A DNA stretch of 64,000 nt from Bacteroidales bacterium (GTDB lineage Bacteria > Bacteroidota > Bacteroidia > Bacteroidales > P3): assembly GCA_017542345.1 (NCBI GenBank), contig JAFXXI010000017.1:1-64000 (forward strand), given 5' to 3'. Under the pieces are notes generated by a model. It saw only the letters and a program-made list of their open reading frames with translations, was not told the DNA's origin and did not search any database. The position numbers were made by a program, and so were the translations under genes. Positions 15,997 through 24,007 of this stretch are shown here, in pieces; the first letter of the stretch is position 1, and every line of letters begins with the position of its first letter.

Positions 15997-17343
15997 TTAC
16001 AATGCCCATATCAACAGCCCTCCGCAGATCACCACTCCCGTGATGAGCAGGTCAATCAGACAGTAGCCCATGATGTCTTTGGCGTCGAGCTTTGCGATGG
16101 CCAGTGCCGGCAAGGCCCAGAAAGGCTGTATGAGGTTGGTCCACGCATCACCCCAGGCGATGGCGGTGCCCGTCAGCCCCGGGTCTACCCCGAGGTCGGC
16201 GCCTGCGGTGAACATGATGGGCGCCTGGATGGCCCAGTGGCCTCCGCCCGAAGGCACAAAGAGATTCAGCACCGCAGCGCAGAGGAAGGTGAGCAGCGGA
16301 TAGGTAACCGGCGTGCTGATGCTTATGCAGCCCTCGGCAAGCACATTGCCCAGACTCACTCCGCTGGCACCGATACCGGTAATGATGCCCATGATACCCG
16401 CATAGAACGGGAACTGCAAGATGATGCCCGCAGCACCTGTGGCGGCCTTGCCGAAGGCACGGACGTAAGCCAGCGGCGTGCCATGCAGCAGCAGCCCCAA
16501 CGAGAGGAAAAGCATGATGACAGCGCCGAGGTCGAGTGTACCGCCACGGAATCCCAGCCGTAGCATCAGGTAGGCCAGTAACAACAGCCCTATCAACCAC
16601 GACAGCACACGGCTGTGCTCCATTCTCTGTGCCGGCGTCCTTTCACTTACCACTTCACGCTTACCACTTACCGATTCCTCCTCCAGCAACGCCGGGTCCA
16701 CCGTCACCGCCCCTTGCTTGGGGTGCATCAGGGTGTTGGCCACGGTGATGCCCACGATGACCAGCAGCACCATCACCAAGTTGTGCGGGTCCAGTATCGT
16801 CTCGCTCACCGGCACTGGATCCACCAGGGCACCGTTGGTGGCTTTGGTCAGCGCCTCACCCGGCGTGGCCATGGTCAGCGGTATGGAGCCCGACAGTCCG
16901 GCATGCCACACCACGAAGCCGCTATAGGCCGAGGCTATCAGCAGACGGTAGTCGATGCCCTGCAGCTGACGCGCAATTTCCTTGGCAAAGATAACCCCCA
17001 CGATGAGGCCGAAGCCCCAGTTGAGCCAGCAGGCCAATGCCGACACCACCGTTACCAAGGCGATGGCACCCGGCGCACTCTTCGGCACCCGTGCCAACGC
17101 CGTGATGCCACGTTTCACCGCTGGCGCTGCCGCCAGCGCCGAGCCGCAAACCAGCACCAAGGCCATCTGCATGGCGAAAGCCAGGAGATTCCACACGCCC
17201 CCGCCCCAGTGCTCCACCACCTCGATGGGCGTCTGATGGCATACAGGCATCGCCACCACCGCCGCCACGAAGGTCAACAGGATGGCGAAGATGAACGGCT
17301 CAGGAAGCCACCGCTGCACCAGTCGGACACAAAACTTAATCAT
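15997..17343 (-). CDS. Short-chain fatty acid transporter, AtoE family
   Basis: A 448-residue inner-membrane transporter of the AtoE/TIGR00366 type, with about 12 membrane segments, FIFAILLTFVAAVVA near the start and LNWGFGLIVGVIFAKEIAR characteristic of the family. Likely substrate is a short-chain fatty acid such as acetoacetate or butyrate; this is family inference. The cytoplasmic-loop stretch near residues 224-234 (SVSGKREVVSE) is encoded by TAAGTG-type repeat DNA like that found after several stop codons in this window. It starts 1 bp after the alkaline phosphatase gene. Confidence 0.88.
   Translation of the reverse strand: MIKFCVRLVQRWLPEPFIFAILLTFVAAVVAMPVCHQTPIEVVEHWGGGVWNLLAFAMQMALVLVCGSALAAAPAVKRGITALARVPKSAPGAIALVTVVSALACWLNWGFGLIVGVIFAKEIARQLQGIDYRLLIASAYSGFVVWHAGLSGSIPLTMATPGEALTKATNGALVDPVPVSETILDPHNLVMVLLVIVGITVANTLMHPKQGAVTVDPALLEEESVSGKREVVSERTPAQRMEHSRVLSWLIGLLLLAYLMLRLGFRGGTLDLGAVIMLFLSLGLLLHGTPLAYVRAFGKAATGAAGIILQFPFYAGIMGIITGIGASGVSLGNVLAEGCISISTPVTYPLLTFLCAAVLNLFVPSGGGHWAIQAPIMFTAGADLGVDPGLTGTAIAWGDAWTNLIQPFWALPALAIAKLDAKDIMGYCLIDLLITGVVICGGLLIWAL
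16644..16672 (-). repeat. Translated TAAGTG-type short repeat inside the AtoE-like gene
   Basis: On the coding strand the stretch reads as GGTAAGTG/GGTAAGCG/TGAAGTGG/TAAGTG units, the same low-complexity sequence that follows the nadC, YitT and kdsB stops. Here the frame avoids the stop triplets and encodes a variable loop. Confidence 0.7.
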
Positions 17344-17344
17344 A

Positions 17345-18418
17345 CTACCAACCCATCAGGGCGCGAATCTTGTTAGGAATGTCAGTGTTCTGCTGTATGC
17401 CGCTGAAGCGCTCGGCGCCAGGGCCGTAGGCAAAGACAGGCACCATGCAGCCCGTGTGGTCGCCCCAGTGGAAGCGGAAGTTGTTGATGCCCTCCTCAAT
17501 GTCGCCGCTCGGCAGCGTCAGGCCGCCGGTCTCGTGGTCGGCAGTGACCACCACCAGCGTGTTGCCGTCCTGCTCGGCCCAGTCGAGCACGGCATGCAGC
17601 ATCAGTTCGAAGTCGGCCAGCTCGGCACGCAGGTAGAGCGAGTCGTTGTTGTGGCAGGCCCAGTCAATCTGCGAGCCCTCGATCATCATGGTGAAGCCCT
17701 TGGGGTTACGGTTCAGCATCTCGATAGCTTTCATCGACGCCGGGCGCAGCACATCGCCGCGGTCGGGTTCCGTCAGCGGGTCGCCCTCATAGAGCAGCGC
17801 TACCATGCGGTCGCCCGTGAAGGCCAGCATCGAGTCGAAGTTATAGACCACGCTGTAGCCACGCTTAGCCAGAGTGTCGAGTGGAGCCAGACCGTCCTTA
17901 CGGTTCTCCGGAAGGAAAAACTTGGCACCGCCACCAATCATCACACTATGCTGGCACTGTGCCAATTGCAGACTCAGAGTGTCGTACATCTTGCGATACG
18001 GCACATGCCCGTAGGTCGAAGCCGGAGTGGCATCCATGCAGTCGCTCGTCACCACAAAGCCCGTGCTCTTGCCCGCCGCGATAGCATCGTCGAAGATGGT
18101 GCGATGACGCGTCGAATCGGGAGCCCAGTTCACATGGTAGTTCTCCACCTTCTGGCCTGTCGTCAAGGCAGTTCCGCCCGCCGACGAGTCGGTGCGGTAC
18201 TTGTTGAGCGAATAGGTGCGTGAGAATCCCGTCACCGGGAAGCGGAGGAAGGCGCTGTTGTCGCCCTTCTCGGCCACCACCGACGAATAGACCTGCGCCA
18301 CGCCCATGCCGTCGCCCACAATCAGGATGACATTCTTAGGGGTCTCCGTGCGTTTGCCGCCGCATCCGGCAACTATCAGCGCAACACACGCAAACAGAAT
18401 CATTAAGGCTTTTTTCAT
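17345..18418 (-). CDS. Alkaline phosphatase (PhoA family), lipoprotein
   Basis: A 357-residue phosphomonoesterase anchored in the periplasm or outer membrane. The signal peptide ends at a lipobox Cys19 (IVAGC). Metal ligand motif VGDGMG (about 35-40), nucleophile Ser78 in TDSSAGGTA and ADHETGG near the C-terminus are as in PhoA enzymes. It is the first gene of a leftward operon with the fatty acid transporter and apt. A TAATTTTG -7 box on the minus strand (18448-18455) is 30 bp upstream; no clear Pho box is visible. Confidence 0.93.
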   Translation of the reverse strand: MKKALMILFACVALIVAGCGGKRTETPKNVILIVGDGMGVAQVYSSVVAEKGDNSAFLRFPVTGFSRTYSLNKYRTDSSAGGTALTTGQKVENYHVNWAPDSTRHRTIFDDAIAAGKSTGFVVTSDCMDATPASTYGHVPYRKMYDTLSLQLAQCQHSVMIGGGAKFFLPENRKDGLAPLDTLAKRGYSVVYNFDSMLAFTGDRMVALLYEGDPLTEPDRGDVLRPASMKAIEMLNRNPKGFTMMIEGSQIDWACHNNDSLYLRAELADFELMLHAVLDWAEQDGNTLVVVTADHETGGLTLPSGDIEEGINNFRFHWGDHTGCMVPVFAYGPGAERFSGIQQNTDIPNKIRALMGW

Positions 18419-18447
18419 ATCAAAAATGTTTATAATCTATTTTTTTG

Positions 18448-18455
18448 CAAAATTA
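18448..18455 (-). promoter_or_regulatory. -7 box upstream of alkaline phosphatase
   Basis: TAATTTTG on the minus strand matches TAnnTTTG and lies 30 bp before the ATG. No TTTG box at the right distance was found, so the call rests on the -7 element alone. Confidence 0.45.
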
Positions 18456-18493
18456 CATAAAAAAGAGGTACCGAAAAAAAGAATTTTTACCAC

Positions 18494-18590
18494 CCTTCCG
18501 GTCCGGTTCCCCTCCGGTCCCGGTCCGGTCCCCCTCCGCTCCCGCTCCTATCAAAACCGATCGAAATGGGGAGGGGATGAGGAGAGGGAG
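18494..18590. repeat. Intergenic 11-bp-period repeat element, copy 2
   Basis: Units based on CCCCTCCGGTY run from 18494 to 18549 in the same orientation and order as copy 1, followed by CTATC and a purine-rich tail (GGGGAGGGGATGAGGAGAG). The tail resembles that of copy 1, so the conserved element is about 100 bp, not only the array. It lies between the alkaline phosphatase start and the end of the gene at 18606. Confidence 0.85.
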
Positions 18591-18605
18591 TGGTGCGGAT
18601 AGCGT

Positions 18606-19133
18606 TCAATCCCCTTTTAGGAGCGGAAGTATCTGTTGTTCAAAGATATCGCGGCGCACGATTCGATAGTGGGGGTCGTAGGCGGCCTTGAAGGCGTCGC
18701 TGTGGCGCATGACGAACTTGGGGTGGGGCGTCGGCAACCCGTCGGCGCTACAAAGTATGGCGCGTGTGAGCTGACGCACGTCGAGGTGGCCGTCCTTGAC
18801 GAGTTTCAGATTGACACGCACGAAGTTGCTGTCGCACAGCGTGTACTCAAACAGGGGGAAGAGTGCCGAGGTGCCCATGTCGGCGACCTCGCGCTCGATG
18901 TAATGAGCACAGGAGGCCGAGTCGGTGATGAGGTGGCCGGGGCCGTAGAGATCCTGGAAGACAAGCTTGTAAAGGTCGGCTGGCTCCGCCTGGGGATACT
19001 GCTCGGCATAGGCTATCAGAGCCTCGGAGCATGGTACTATTGTTTGGTCAGTGTCAGGCGTCGAGCGTTTGGTGTCATGCTGACACCCTACGAACAGGAG
19101 CGCGGCAATGAATATGAGCGACAAAGGTTTCAT
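18606..19133 (-). CDS. Conserved hypothetical lipoprotein
   Basis: A 175-residue protein with a signal peptide ending at lipobox Cys17 (LLFVGC). A recognisable but unnamed core, LVFQDLYGPGHLITDSASC, together with VNLKLVKDGHLDVRQL suggests a conserved Bacteroidetes family; I cannot give a function. The ATG at 19133 overlaps the tatC stop (ATGA), so it is the last gene of the tat operon. An upstream extension in the same frame only covers tatC. Confidence 0.72.
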   Translation of the reverse strand: MKPLSLIFIAALLFVGCQHDTKRSTPDTDQTIVPCSEALIAYAEQYPQAEPADLYKLVFQDLYGPGHLITDSASCAHYIEREVADMGTSALFPLFEYTLCDSNFVRVNLKLVKDGHLDVRQLTRAILCSADGLPTPHPKFVMRHSDAFKAAYDPHYRIVRRDIFEQQILPLLKGD

Positions 19134-19822
19134 TTGGCTGTATGTTTTACGATTAATATGCTCAGCTCCCATAGGAGGTAGATGGGCAGGGCGACGAGGG
19201 TAAGTGTGAAGGGGTCGCCGGTGGGTGTGATGATGGCACCGAAGATGACGATGACCACGATGGCGTGGCGGCGGTAGCGGCGCATGAAGTCGGCCTTCAG
19301 TACTCCTATCTTGGCCAGCAGCCAGCAGAGCACAGGCAACTCGAAGACCACGCCCATCACCAGACTCATCACCCCCAGCACGGAGATGTAGCTGGAGAGG
19401 GTGATGGTGTTGACCACGTCTGCGCTCACCTGGTAGCCACCGAGGAAACGCACCGTAAAGGGAAAGATAACGAAGTAGTTGAGCGCCACACCCGCCAGAA
19501 AGAGCAGGTAGCCACTGCCGACGGCCCGGATAGCCAGCCGCCGCTCGGTCTGGTAGAGACCAGGCGCCACGAAGGCAAACATCTGATAGAGGATGTAGGG
19601 CGACACCACCAACAGACCTGCCCATAGGGCCACCCGCATGTGGGTGAGGAACTGCTGCGTAAGTTCGACGTTGATAAGCGGCAGGTTTTCCGGCTTGGGC
19701 CACATAACTACAGCAAAGAGCTGCTCCTTGAAGCAGAAGCAACCCACGGCGGCCACCACAGCCGCCACTAGCACATACCAGATGCGCCGCCGCAACTCGT
19801 CAAGATGCTCCCAGAAAGTCAC
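19130..19822 (-). CDS. tatC: Sec-independent protein translocase TatC
   Basis: The 230-residue substrate-recognising core of the Tat system in the inner membrane. [14 protein letters not shown] is the hallmark N-terminus, and six membrane segments follow, with the family [12 protein letters not shown] block. It starts with GTG at 19822, overlapping the tatA stop in GTGA, and ends in an ATGA overlap with the lipoprotein gene. The upstream genes encode TatA and a Tat-signal protein, so machinery and client are in one operon. Confidence 0.96.
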   Translation of the reverse strand: MTFWEHLDELRRRIWYVLVAAVVAAVGCFCFKEQLFAVVMWPKPENLPLINVELTQQFLTHMRVALWAGLLVVSPYILYQMFAFVAPGLYQTERRLAIRAVGSGYLLFLAGVALNYFVIFPFTVRFLGGYQVSADVVNTITLSSYISVLGVMSLVMGVVFELPVLCWLLAKIGVLKADFMRRYRRHAIVVIVIFGAIITPTGDPFTLTLVALPIYLLWELSILIVKHTAK

Positions 19823-19995
19823 TCCTCCTTCTTCTCTTCTTGCTTGTCTTCAACACCATTGACTCCGTCCTTGAAGCTCTTGACACCCTTGCCAAGACCT
19901 TTCATCAGCTCTGGTATCTTCTTGCCGCCGAATAGCAGCAACACTACCAAAACGATGATTATAATCTCCCAATTACCTAAGAATAACAGTTTCAT
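19819..19995 (-). CDS. tatA: Sec-independent protein translocase TatA/TatE
   Basis: A 58-residue protein: one membrane helix ([19 protein letters not shown]) with the typical FGGKKIPEL hinge, an amphipathic helix ([14 protein letters not shown]) and a charged tail. It forms the Tat pore. Start ATG at 19995, stop at 19819, overlapping the tatC GTG by 4 bp and the upstream gene by 4 bp (ATGA). No separate canonical TatB is seen; in Bacteroidetes-type TatAC systems TatA can serve both roles. Confidence 0.94.
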   Translation of the reverse strand: MKLLFLGNWEIIIIVLVVLLLFGGKKIPELMKGLGKGVKSFKDGVNGVEDKQEEKKEE

Positions 19996-20171
19996 TTTTT
20001 TATCTTTTTAATATTTCCTTTTTCGTCTTTTTTCAATTCCTTGCCGTTTTTATAGACGTGGGTCTTCAGCTGTTCTGGATTAAAGCCACTAAACCGACTC
20101 CATCCATCACGACCGAGATATAGAATAAACAATACCAAGAGGATTGCTATGAGTATCTCCCACAGCTTCAT
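19992..20171 (-). CDS. Small single-pass membrane protein, TatA-like in layout
   Basis: A 59-residue protein with one N-terminal membrane helix ([19 protein letters not shown]) and a lysine-rich tail. Its plan and MKLWEI start resemble TatA, but it lacks the FGGKKxPE hinge and has RDGWSRFSG instead. It overlaps the aldo/keto reductase stop at one end and tatA at the other (4 bp each). It could be a TatB/TatE-like component or a partner of the reductase; the sequence does not decide. The ATG at 20171 is chosen because the upstream part of the frame lies inside the reductase gene. Confidence 0.7.
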   Translation of the reverse strand: MKLWEILIAILLVLFILYLGRDGWSRFSGFNPEQLKTHVYKNGKELKKDEKGNIKKIKK

Positions 20172-21559
20172 ACCAACGAGTCTTTCAGTCGGTTGGTGTA
20201 ATCTTCTATCATGCGCATCTTCTCGGGTATCTTGATACTCTGCGGGCAATGCGAGAGACACTCGCCGCAGTTAATGCAGTGGTCGGCCTGACGCAGTCGC
20301 TCGATGCTCTTGTCGTAGGTGGTGAGGAAGGCGCGGCGGGCGCGACGGAACTCCTTCTGCTCCACGGTGCCCTCGGTGGCAATGTTGCCCTCGCCGAGGC
20401 TCTTGTTATAGAAAGAGAAGATGCCGGGGATGTCCAAACCGTAGGGGCACGGCATGCAGTACTGGCAGGCGGTGCAGGGAATGGCTGGGTAGTGGGCGAA
20501 CTCGTCGGCCACACGCTCCAGCAGGCGCATCTCATCGTCGGCCAGCGGAGTCATGGGGCAGTGAGTGCGCACGTTGTCCTCCACATGCTCCATGGCGCTC
20601 ATGCCGCTGAGCGAGGTCATGATGCGGGGGAACATGCCGAGGTAACGGAAGGCCCACGAGGCCAAACTGCGGTCGGGCTCGCGCTCCTTGAGTTGACGGG
20701 CTATCTGCTCGTTGAGGGTTGCCAGACGGCCACCCAGCACGGGTTCCATAATGACGATGGGTATCTCGCGCTTGTCGAGTTCGGCATAGAGGTAGTCGGC
20801 ATTGACGTTTTCCTCCTCAATCTCGTGGGCGTAGCGCCAATCGACATAGTTCATCTGTATCTGGGCGAAGTCCCAGTGGTATTTGTCGGTCCAAGACACC
20901 ACCTTGTCGAACTCCGACTGCTGGCCGTGGAACGACCAACCGAGGTTGCGGATGCGGCCTTTCTCGCGCTCCTCCATCAGGAAATCGAGCATGCCGTTGT
21001 CTACGAAGCGCATCTCGAAGTTGCTTTTGCCGTCCTTATCCACGCCGCCGAAGGAGTGCAACAGGTAGTAGTCGATATAGTCCACCCCCAGTTCCTCGAA
21101 GCTCTGCTCGTACATCTTGAGGCTGGCCTCGCGAGTCCAGGTACGGAAGTTGGAGAGCTTGGTGGCCACGAGCCATTTGTCCCTCGGATGACGGTTTAGG
21201 GCGATGCCAGTGGCCTTCTCCGACATGCCACGCATGTAGACGGGGGCGGTGTCGTAGTAGTTCACGCCGTGATCCATGGCATAGTCTACCATGCGGTTGA
21301 TAAGCTCTTGGTCGAGTTTGGCGTCGGGGTTGTCGCGCAGGCTGCCGCCGCCTTCGATGGGCAGGCGCATCATACCAAAGCCCAGCAGGCTCACCGCTTG
21401 GCCGTGCTTGTCGGTGCGGTAGGTCATCTGTCCTTCCGGCACCTCACCGGCAGCATAGCCCTCAGTTTTAACGGCGTTGGGATGGTCGCACCCTACAGCC
21501 ACTGCAGCTCCGGCAGCTACACCACCGGCCAGTCCTTTCAGAAATGTTCTCCTGTCCAT
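20168..21559 (-). CDS. Aldo/keto reductase with two C-terminal 4Fe-4S clusters and Tat signal
   Basis: A 463-residue oxidoreductase. The N-terminus MDRRTFLKGLAGG is a twin-arginine signal; AVAVGC (Cys24) may also be a lipobox, making a Tat lipoprotein. An AKR barrel follows (GVNYYDTAPVYMRG with the catalytic Asp/Tyr region, ATKLSN), then ferredoxin-like cysteines in CTACQYCMPCPYGLDIP and CINCGECLSHCPQSI. Substrate and electron partner are unknown. The gene precedes the small membrane protein, tatA and tatC with 4-bp overlaps. The Fe-S clusters explain why it would be exported folded. Confidence 0.9.
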   Translation of the reverse strand: MDRRTFLKGLAGGVAAGAAVAVGCDHPNAVKTEGYAAGEVPEGQMTYRTDKHGQAVSLLGFGMMRLPIEGGGSLRDNPDAKLDQELINRMVDYAMDHGVNYYDTAPVYMRGMSEKATGIALNRHPRDKWLVATKLSNFRTWTREASLKMYEQSFEELGVDYIDYYLLHSFGGVDKDGKSNFEMRFVDNGMLDFLMEEREKGRIRNLGWSFHGQQSEFDKVVSWTDKYHWDFAQIQMNYVDWRYAHEIEEENVNADYLYAELDKREIPIVIMEPVLGGRLATLNEQIARQLKEREPDRSLASWAFRYLGMFPRIMTSLSGMSAMEHVEDNVRTHCPMTPLADDEMRLLERVADEFAHYPAIPCTACQYCMPCPYGLDIPGIFSFYNKSLGEGNIATEGTVEQKEFRRARRAFLTTYDKSIERLRQADHCINCGECLSHCPQSIKIPEKMRMIEDYTNRLKDSLV

Positions 21560-21653
21560 AATTCTTAGTTTTAAGTTTTAAACTTTAAGCTTTAAGTAGC
21601 TTTGCTGGCCGCGTCTGCCCACTTAAAACTCACAGCTTACAACTTACAGCTTA
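21560..21653 (-). repeat. Spacer made of TTAAAG/TAAG short repeats
   Basis: Almost the whole spacer between the YitT-family gene and the aldo/keto reductase gene is low-complexity. On the minus strand it begins at the YitT stop as TAAGCTGTAAGTTGTAAGC and ends just before the reductase start in 7-bp TTAAAGC/TTAAAGT/TTAAAAC units. It resembles sequence after the nadC and kdsB stops. Confidence 0.65.
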
Positions 21654-22616
21654 CCTTTTATTCATCTGTTCTTCGAGCTCTTTGCGCTTTTTGGTGCTAA
21701 ACCACAGACCGTAGACCTCGCTAACGTTATTGGCAGTGGTGAAGGCGTTGATCTGCTCCTGTTTCATCCAAGCCATCAGGCTGCTGAAGTCATCCTTGTT
21801 GAGCAGCACCTCGAGCTCGATGCTTTTCTCGCCGGAGTAGCCGCCGATAACCTCATAAAGGGTGCAGCCGCGATGCAGCTTGTCGGTGATGTAATGGCGT
21901 ATGCGCTCGTAGTCTTTCGACACGATGCACACTCTTTTCCTGCGGTTGAGTGAAGCGGTGAAGTAGTCGACCACCAATCCGTTGATCCAAGTACCGATAA
22001 GACCGATGATGACCATACGGAAGGGATTGATAAAGAAAGCCGTGCAGCAAATGACTGCTCCAGCCACCGACACCGAGGCGCCGATGTCGAAGTGCAGGTA
22101 TTTGTTCACTATCTTGGCCAGGATATCCAGGCCGCCGGTCGAGGCGTTGATGCTGAACATCAGGGCCTGCGAGGCCGACAGCAGCAGCACGAAGCAGCAG
22201 AGGTCGAGCCACGGGTCGCCCATCACCGACGGGGCGCCAGTCATCAGGTTCTCATTGGCGATGTTCTGCCACGGGAAAATCTTGTCCCACAGGTCAATCA
22301 TCGGACCGAGAATAAGGGCCGTATAGACAGTCTTGAAGCCGAACTCGCGGTCGATAAGCAGGAAGGCGAGTATCAGCAGGATGATGTTGATAATGGTGAC
22401 GAGGGTACCCACCGTGATGTTGATGCCGATGCTGGCGAAAATGCTGCTCAGCACGATGGAGAGACCCGAGATGGTGCCGATAATTAACTTGCTGGGCACC
22501 AGGAAATAGTAGACGGCGGCAGCGCATACCATCATACCCAGAGTCATTATAACTAGCTCCTTCCAGAACTTGAAGGTGCCGACATACTTGATTGCTTCCG
22601 TAAATTTATTGCTCAT
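21651..22616 (-). CDS. YitT family membrane protein (DUF161 + DUF2179)
   Basis: A 321-residue protein with about five to six membrane segments (the pattern SKLIIGTISGLSIVLSSIFASIGI is typical of the YitT membrane domain) and a soluble C-terminal DUF2179 domain of about 90 residues (IVSKDYERIRHYITDKLHRG). Function of the family is not established. It lies between the polyferredoxin gene (33-bp gap) and the Tat reductase gene on the same strand. Confidence 0.92.
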   Translation of the reverse strand: MSNKFTEAIKYVGTFKFWKELVIMTLGMMVCAAAVYYFLVPSKLIIGTISGLSIVLSSIFASIGINITVGTLVTIINIILLILAFLLIDREFGFKTVYTALILGPMIDLWDKIFPWQNIANENLMTGAPSVMGDPWLDLCCFVLLLSASQALMFSINASTGGLDILAKIVNKYLHFDIGASVSVAGAVICCTAFFINPFRMVIIGLIGTWINGLVVDYFTASLNRRKRVCIVSKDYERIRHYITDKLHRGCTLYEVIGGYSGEKSIELEVLLNKDDFSSLMAWMKQEQINAFTTANNVSEVYGLWFSTKKRKELEEQMNKR

Positions 22617-22649
22617 AGTTGTTATTGCTTATTTGTTTTATTGTTTGAG

Positions 22650-24005
22650 TTAGACTTCAGCGTGTATTTCGCGACCCTCGACATAGATGGCCGTCACCGG
22701 TCGTGCCGGGCAGTAGTACTCGCAGGCGCCGCAACCTATACAGCGAGCCTCGTTCACGGCCGGCTTGCCGTCGACCATCAAAATGGCTTCCGACGGGCAG
22801 TGGCGCGCGCAGGTGCCGCATCCAATACAGTTGTCCTTGAGCACCACAGCTACTCCGATGCTAATGGCAGCCTTCTCTTCTTTCGTCACAGGCAGAATCG
22901 CGCCTGTAGGGCACACCTCGCTGCAACGTGTGCAGGCTAAGCGGCAGTAGCCGTCAGTGTAGTTCATCTCCGGCTGCATCAGGCTCGTCAGCTTCGTCGA
23001 GGGCCGCAGCACCTTCTCGGGGCACTGGCTCACGCACAGCTGACAACTCACACAGCGGTTGCTGAAATTGGACAGGCTCCGGGCGCCGAAAGGCTTCAGC
23101 GGCGTCTTGCGTTCCGGCACCTGTTTGTCCATCAGTGCTGCTAGACCGCCATCCATCTTCTGCTCCTGCGCTTGCACCGCCATGGCGGCGCCCACGGCAA
23201 CGGTGCCGGCCACAAACTTGCGGCGGCTGGAGTCTTTAAGGTCTTTAGAGCCCTTAAGTTCCTTAGATTTCTTAGGGCCAATCTTTATCGCCTCAGCCTT
23301 ACATTCTCCTAGGCAGTTAAAACAGTCCACGCAGCGCGACATATCCACCGTCTTGCTGTCTATATCGATGCACATGGCTTTGCACTTATGCTCGCATTTG
23401 CGGCAGCCCACGCATTTGTCATTGTCGATGCGGATGCCGAAAAGGGTGTATCTGCTCACTAGGCTCAGTAGCGAACCCACGGGGCAGAACGAATTGCACC
23501 AGATACGGCCCATGAGGAAACTCACTGCACCTACGACCGCCAACGTCATGATAGCCACCCACAACGCCAGTCCCGACCCGTGGATGCCCGTCACAATGCG
23601 TGCAAATGCACCATAAGGGGCGATAAGGGTCGCAATGCTTCCCATCCCCAACAGCATACATAGCACAAAAAGCACCAGCACCGTGTAGCGCAGTCCATTG
23701 GCCGGCTTGCTATATTGGAACGTGTGTTTCTTTCCGAAGACAATTTTGTGCAGCCAGGTAAAGAGGTCCTGCATAACGCCCAGCGGGCACACCACCGAGC
23801 AATACACGCGGCCCACAAGGAAGGTAACTGCCAGGATGACCAGTACCACCACGAAGTTCAACGCCAGCGCTGCCGGTAGCAACTGCACCTTGGGCATCCA
23901 GCCCAGCCAGTGACGCAACACACCTGTGGTGTCCAACAGCAACGCCGTGATGCCCAAAAGCATCACCGCCGCCAAGATAATTCTTATAGTCTTCAGTGCT
24001 TTCAT
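22650..24005 (-). CDS. NapH-like membrane polyferredoxin with internal twin-arginine segment
   Basis: A 451-residue electron-transfer protein. Residues 1-190 hold about four membrane helices and the NapH-type cysteine loops YCSVVCPLG and WCNSFCPVG. Two 4Fe-4S sites follow (CVGCRKCEHKC, CVDCFNCLGEC, about 198-235). Residues 245-260 form a lysine-rich linker, then SSRRKFVAGTVAVGAAMAVQAQ (from 259) looks like a complete Tat signal in the middle of the chain, and further ferredoxin motifs (CQLCVSQCP, CTRCSEVCP, CIGCGTCARHCP, CIGCGACEYYCP) follow. It probably takes electrons from quinol. The ATG at 24005 is preferred to a TTG at 24011. The regulator gene ends 2 bp upstream. Confidence 0.88.
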   Translation of the reverse strand: MKALKTIRIILAAVMLLGITALLLDTTGVLRHWLGWMPKVQLLPAALALNFVVVLVILAVTFLVGRVYCSVVCPLGVMQDLFTWLHKIVFGKKHTFQYSKPANGLRYTVLVLFVLCMLLGMGSIATLIAPYGAFARIVTGIHGSGLALWVAIMTLAVVGAVSFLMGRIWCNSFCPVGSLLSLVSRYTLFGIRIDNDKCVGCRKCEHKCKAMCIDIDSKTVDMSRCVDCFNCLGECKAEAIKIGPKKSKELKGSKDLKDSSRRKFVAGTVAVGAAMAVQAQEQKMDGGLAALMDKQVPERKTPLKPFGARSLSNFSNRCVSCQLCVSQCPEKVLRPSTKLTSLMQPEMNYTDGYCRLACTRCSEVCPTGAILPVTKEEKAAISIGVAVVLKDNCIGCGTCARHCPSEAILMVDGKPAVNEARCIGCGACEYYCPARPVTAIYVEGREIHAEV

Positions 24006-24007
24006 AT

